DNA of 64,000 bases from positions 10,437 to 74,436 of the forward strand of contig CAZKOT010000001.1 of NCBI GenBank assembly GCA_964554475.1, read 5' to 3'. This DNA comes from CAJKWP01 sp964554475 (GTDB lineage Bacteria; Bacillota; Clostridia; Christensenellales; UBA1242). Within the stretch, counting starts at the first letter, position 1. Every line of letters starts with the position of its first letter. The position numbers were made by a program, and so were the translations under genes. Shown here one piece after another: positions 62,641 to 64,000 of this stretch. Under the pieces are notes generated by a model. That model had not been told where the DNA came from. It saw nothing but the letters and a program-made list of their open reading frames with translations, and did no database searches.

Positions 62641-62729
62641 TTATTTTCCCTTTTATCTTCTATAACAGTTTTTAATGTATTAAAATTTTATCTTTTAAAT
62701 ACAATAATAAAATTTAATTGATTAACATG

Positions 62730-63176
62730 TTATTTTTTTATTGATGTTTTTGCTTTAGTTGAGGTTGTAGTTTTTGAAACAGGTTTTTTTGCCGCTGTCT
62801 TTACTGAAGGTTTTGTTGAAGAAGTTGTTGACTTGCTTGCAACACTTGGGGACTTACTTATTGTGGAACTAGTTGTTGTTTTTTGTGATGCAGAAGTTTT
62901 TGCAACTTTACTTGCATTTGAAATGCTACTTAATTTTGCTTCAAGTTCTTTTTCATTAATTTTTGGCTTAGCAGTTCCTTCAGCCTCTTTTTGTTTAAAA
63001 GCATTTTCAGCAACATGTTTTGCATTTTCGTTTTCACTAGCTTTTTTCGCCTTGTCATTTTTTAACTCAACAAAAAAATCAACAATTTTTTTTCTGTAAA
63101 AAATGCAAAGTATTATTGCAACTGCGATAATAACGCAAGCAATAATTAAAAGCGTTAATTCTACGGGATTACTCAT
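62730..63176 (-). CDS. hypothetical membrane-anchored protein with Lys/Ser/Thr-rich tail
   Basis: A 148-residue protein with one N-terminal helix (about residues 7-27, LTLLIIACVIIAVAIILCIF) followed by basic YRKK. A charged helix (about 28-85) and a disordered tail of Lys, Ser, Thr, Ala and Pro repeats (SKTTTSTKAKTSIKK) complete it. The positive-inside rule puts the tail in the cytoplasm. Such tails may bind nucleic acid or acidic surfaces. AAGGAG precedes the ATG. It is the first gene of the run that leads through the 158-residue unknown to the ParM-like actin, with 89 bases to the next gene. Confidence 0.68.
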   Translation of the reverse strand: MSNPVELTLLIIACVIIAVAIILCIFYRKKIVDFFVELKNDKAKKASENENAKHVAENAFKQKEAEGTAKPKINEKELEAKLSSISNASKVAKTSASQKTTTSSTISKSPSVASKSTTSSTKPSVKTAAKKPVSKTTTSTKAKTSIKK

Positions 63177-63581
63177 AATTTTCTCCTTTATGTATTAGTT
63201 TTTCTATTGTATTTTTTTAAATACATTGATTTATTATACTAATATTTTTAAACATTGTAAAGCAAAAATTTTTCAAATTAATTAAATTGTTTATTTTATA
63301 AGCTATTTTGTAATTTTTTTTGAAAATCAAATATTAGTATAAAAAATACTTTATTAATTATTCAATTTCCATTAACCCCAAATATTTTTTTTTAATAACC
63401 AAATATGTTTAAATGTGAATTATCAGTCGGTATTTTGCAGGTTTAAAAATTTTAAAATTTCAAATAGACCAAAAAAAATAAAAATTTTTTTAAAAAATAA
63501 CAATAAAATGACATTTTAAATTGTTTATATTATAGAAACAAAAAAAATACACATACTAAAAAAAAATAAAAGGAGAAAAAA
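63177..63581. other. divergent intergenic region
   Basis: 405 bases of very AT-rich sequence between the membrane-anchored unknown and the RsgI-like gene. I see no complete promoter, hairpin or gene that I can support. Both flanking genes should have promoters here. Confidence 0.4.
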
Positions 63582-64000
63582 ATGAAGAAAAAAACAGGTA
63601 TTATTATTGCAATTGTTTCAGCAATCGTTTTAGTTTTAAGTTTAGGAGGTTATTTTACCTACAGAGCAATAACCTACGCCGACAGTTTGGTGATTATTGA
63701 TATAAACCCAAGCGTTGAGTTTGTTGTAAACAATCAAGACAAAGTAACAAATGTAATTGCACTAAATGAGGATGCTGAAATTGTTTTAAGTGGGTTGGAT
63801 AGTCTTATCGGACTAGACACCGTTACAGCAACTGAAGCATATATCGCTGAAGCAACATTGTTAGGATTTGTTGATGTTGAGGCTGACAGTGAAGATCCAA
63901 ATGCTGTTTTAATTACTGTTCTTAGTGACAATGAAAATGCACAAAACAGACTTAGAAACAGAGTACAAGAAGGTGTAAGCAATTACATGAAAAACAATGG
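63582..64000 (+). CDS. RsgI-like extracytoplasmic domain protein, partial at right edge
   Basis: The first 139 residues of a protein that runs off the window. A basic start is followed by one membrane helix (about residues 6-24). Then comes an extracellular region opening with VIIDINPSVEFVVNNQDKV and VIALNEDAEIVL, the hallmark of the domain behind the membrane helix of RsgI-type anti-sigma-I factors. The cytoplasmic anti-sigma domain that normally precedes the helix in RsgI (about 50 residues) is missing here. AAAGGAG lies 7 bases before the ATG, so an upstream extension is unlikely. No sigI gene lies next to it. It may be a sensor or structural relative rather than an anti-sigma factor. Confidence 0.75.
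   Translation, partial: MKKKTGIIIAIVSAIVLVLSLGGYFTYRAITYADSLVIIDINPSVEFVVNNQDKVTNVIALNEDAEIVLSGLDSLIGLDTVTATEAYIAEATLLGFVDVEADSEDPNAVLITVLSDNENAQNRLRNRVQEGVSNYMKNN

Noticed and set aside
1..64000. CRISPR array, insertion sequence or prophage
   Set aside because: No regularly spaced short direct repeats, transposase, integrase or phage structural gene was seen in any frame.

Overview
The window is AT-rich, Gram-positive type bacterial DNA. Most genes have strong AGGAGG-like ribosome binding sites, and TTG/GTG starts are common. SigH, a SPOCS/LysM protein, a SpoVB-like flippase, DUF1540, SepF, MrnC and the tig-clpP-clpX order point to an uncultured Bacillota, probably Clostridia-like with a sporulation ancestry. 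Two runs of exactly 100 N (52912-53011 and 57513-57612) show that this is a scaffold, probably from a metagenome, so distances across them are not real.

Left part (1-5.9 kb): a fragment of a conjugative or type IV secretion locus. It has two tandem paralogous VirB6/TrbL-like membrane proteins (one cut by the window edge), a VirD4/TraG coupling ATPase, and a divergent small two-helix VirB2/TrbC-like pilin. Next (6.6-27.9 kb) come two giant exported proteins: a 2680-residue protein held by a C-terminal membrane helix and a 3559-residue lipoprotein made of FN3/Ig-like repeats with a GLUG-like C-terminus. Between them lie an unknown protein and a Rho-like protein whose ATP-binding loop is lost.

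Middle part (28-50 kb): mostly housekeeping genes with small unknowns between them. These are pgk-tpiA, dusB, a BspA-like leucine-rich protein and its tail paralogue, a MurJ/SpoVB-type flippase, a SPOR-domain protein, groES-groEL, an acyltransferase-like protein, a membrane metallophosphoesterase, DUF1540, rplI, a phd-doc toxin-antitoxin pair, a SPOCS/LysM protein, argS and a large secreted M6-type metalloprotease.

Right part (50-64 kb): an intergenic region holds a candidate structured RNA and a cluster of three perfect DnaA boxes. It is followed by the conserved mrnC-rlmB-sigH run, where mrnC appears to start at a non-AUG codon. Then come a DUF378 protein, a 173/174-bp tandem repeat array abutting a tRNA-Pro with the unusual AGG anticodon, clpX, clpP, tig, an rluD-type gene cut by a gap, lspA, sepF, and a cluster of unknowns around a ParM-like actin. 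The window ends inside a protein with an RsgI-like extracellular domain.

Several genes have a clear -35/-10 promoter placed so close to the start codon that the mRNA should be leaderless (dusB, the metallophosphoesterase and the M6 protease). The items most worth a second look are the ATPase-dead Rho-like protein, the DnaA-box cluster, the structured RNA candidate, the repeat array beside tRNA-Pro(AGG), and the ParM-centred operon. No CRISPR array, transposase or rRNA gene was seen.
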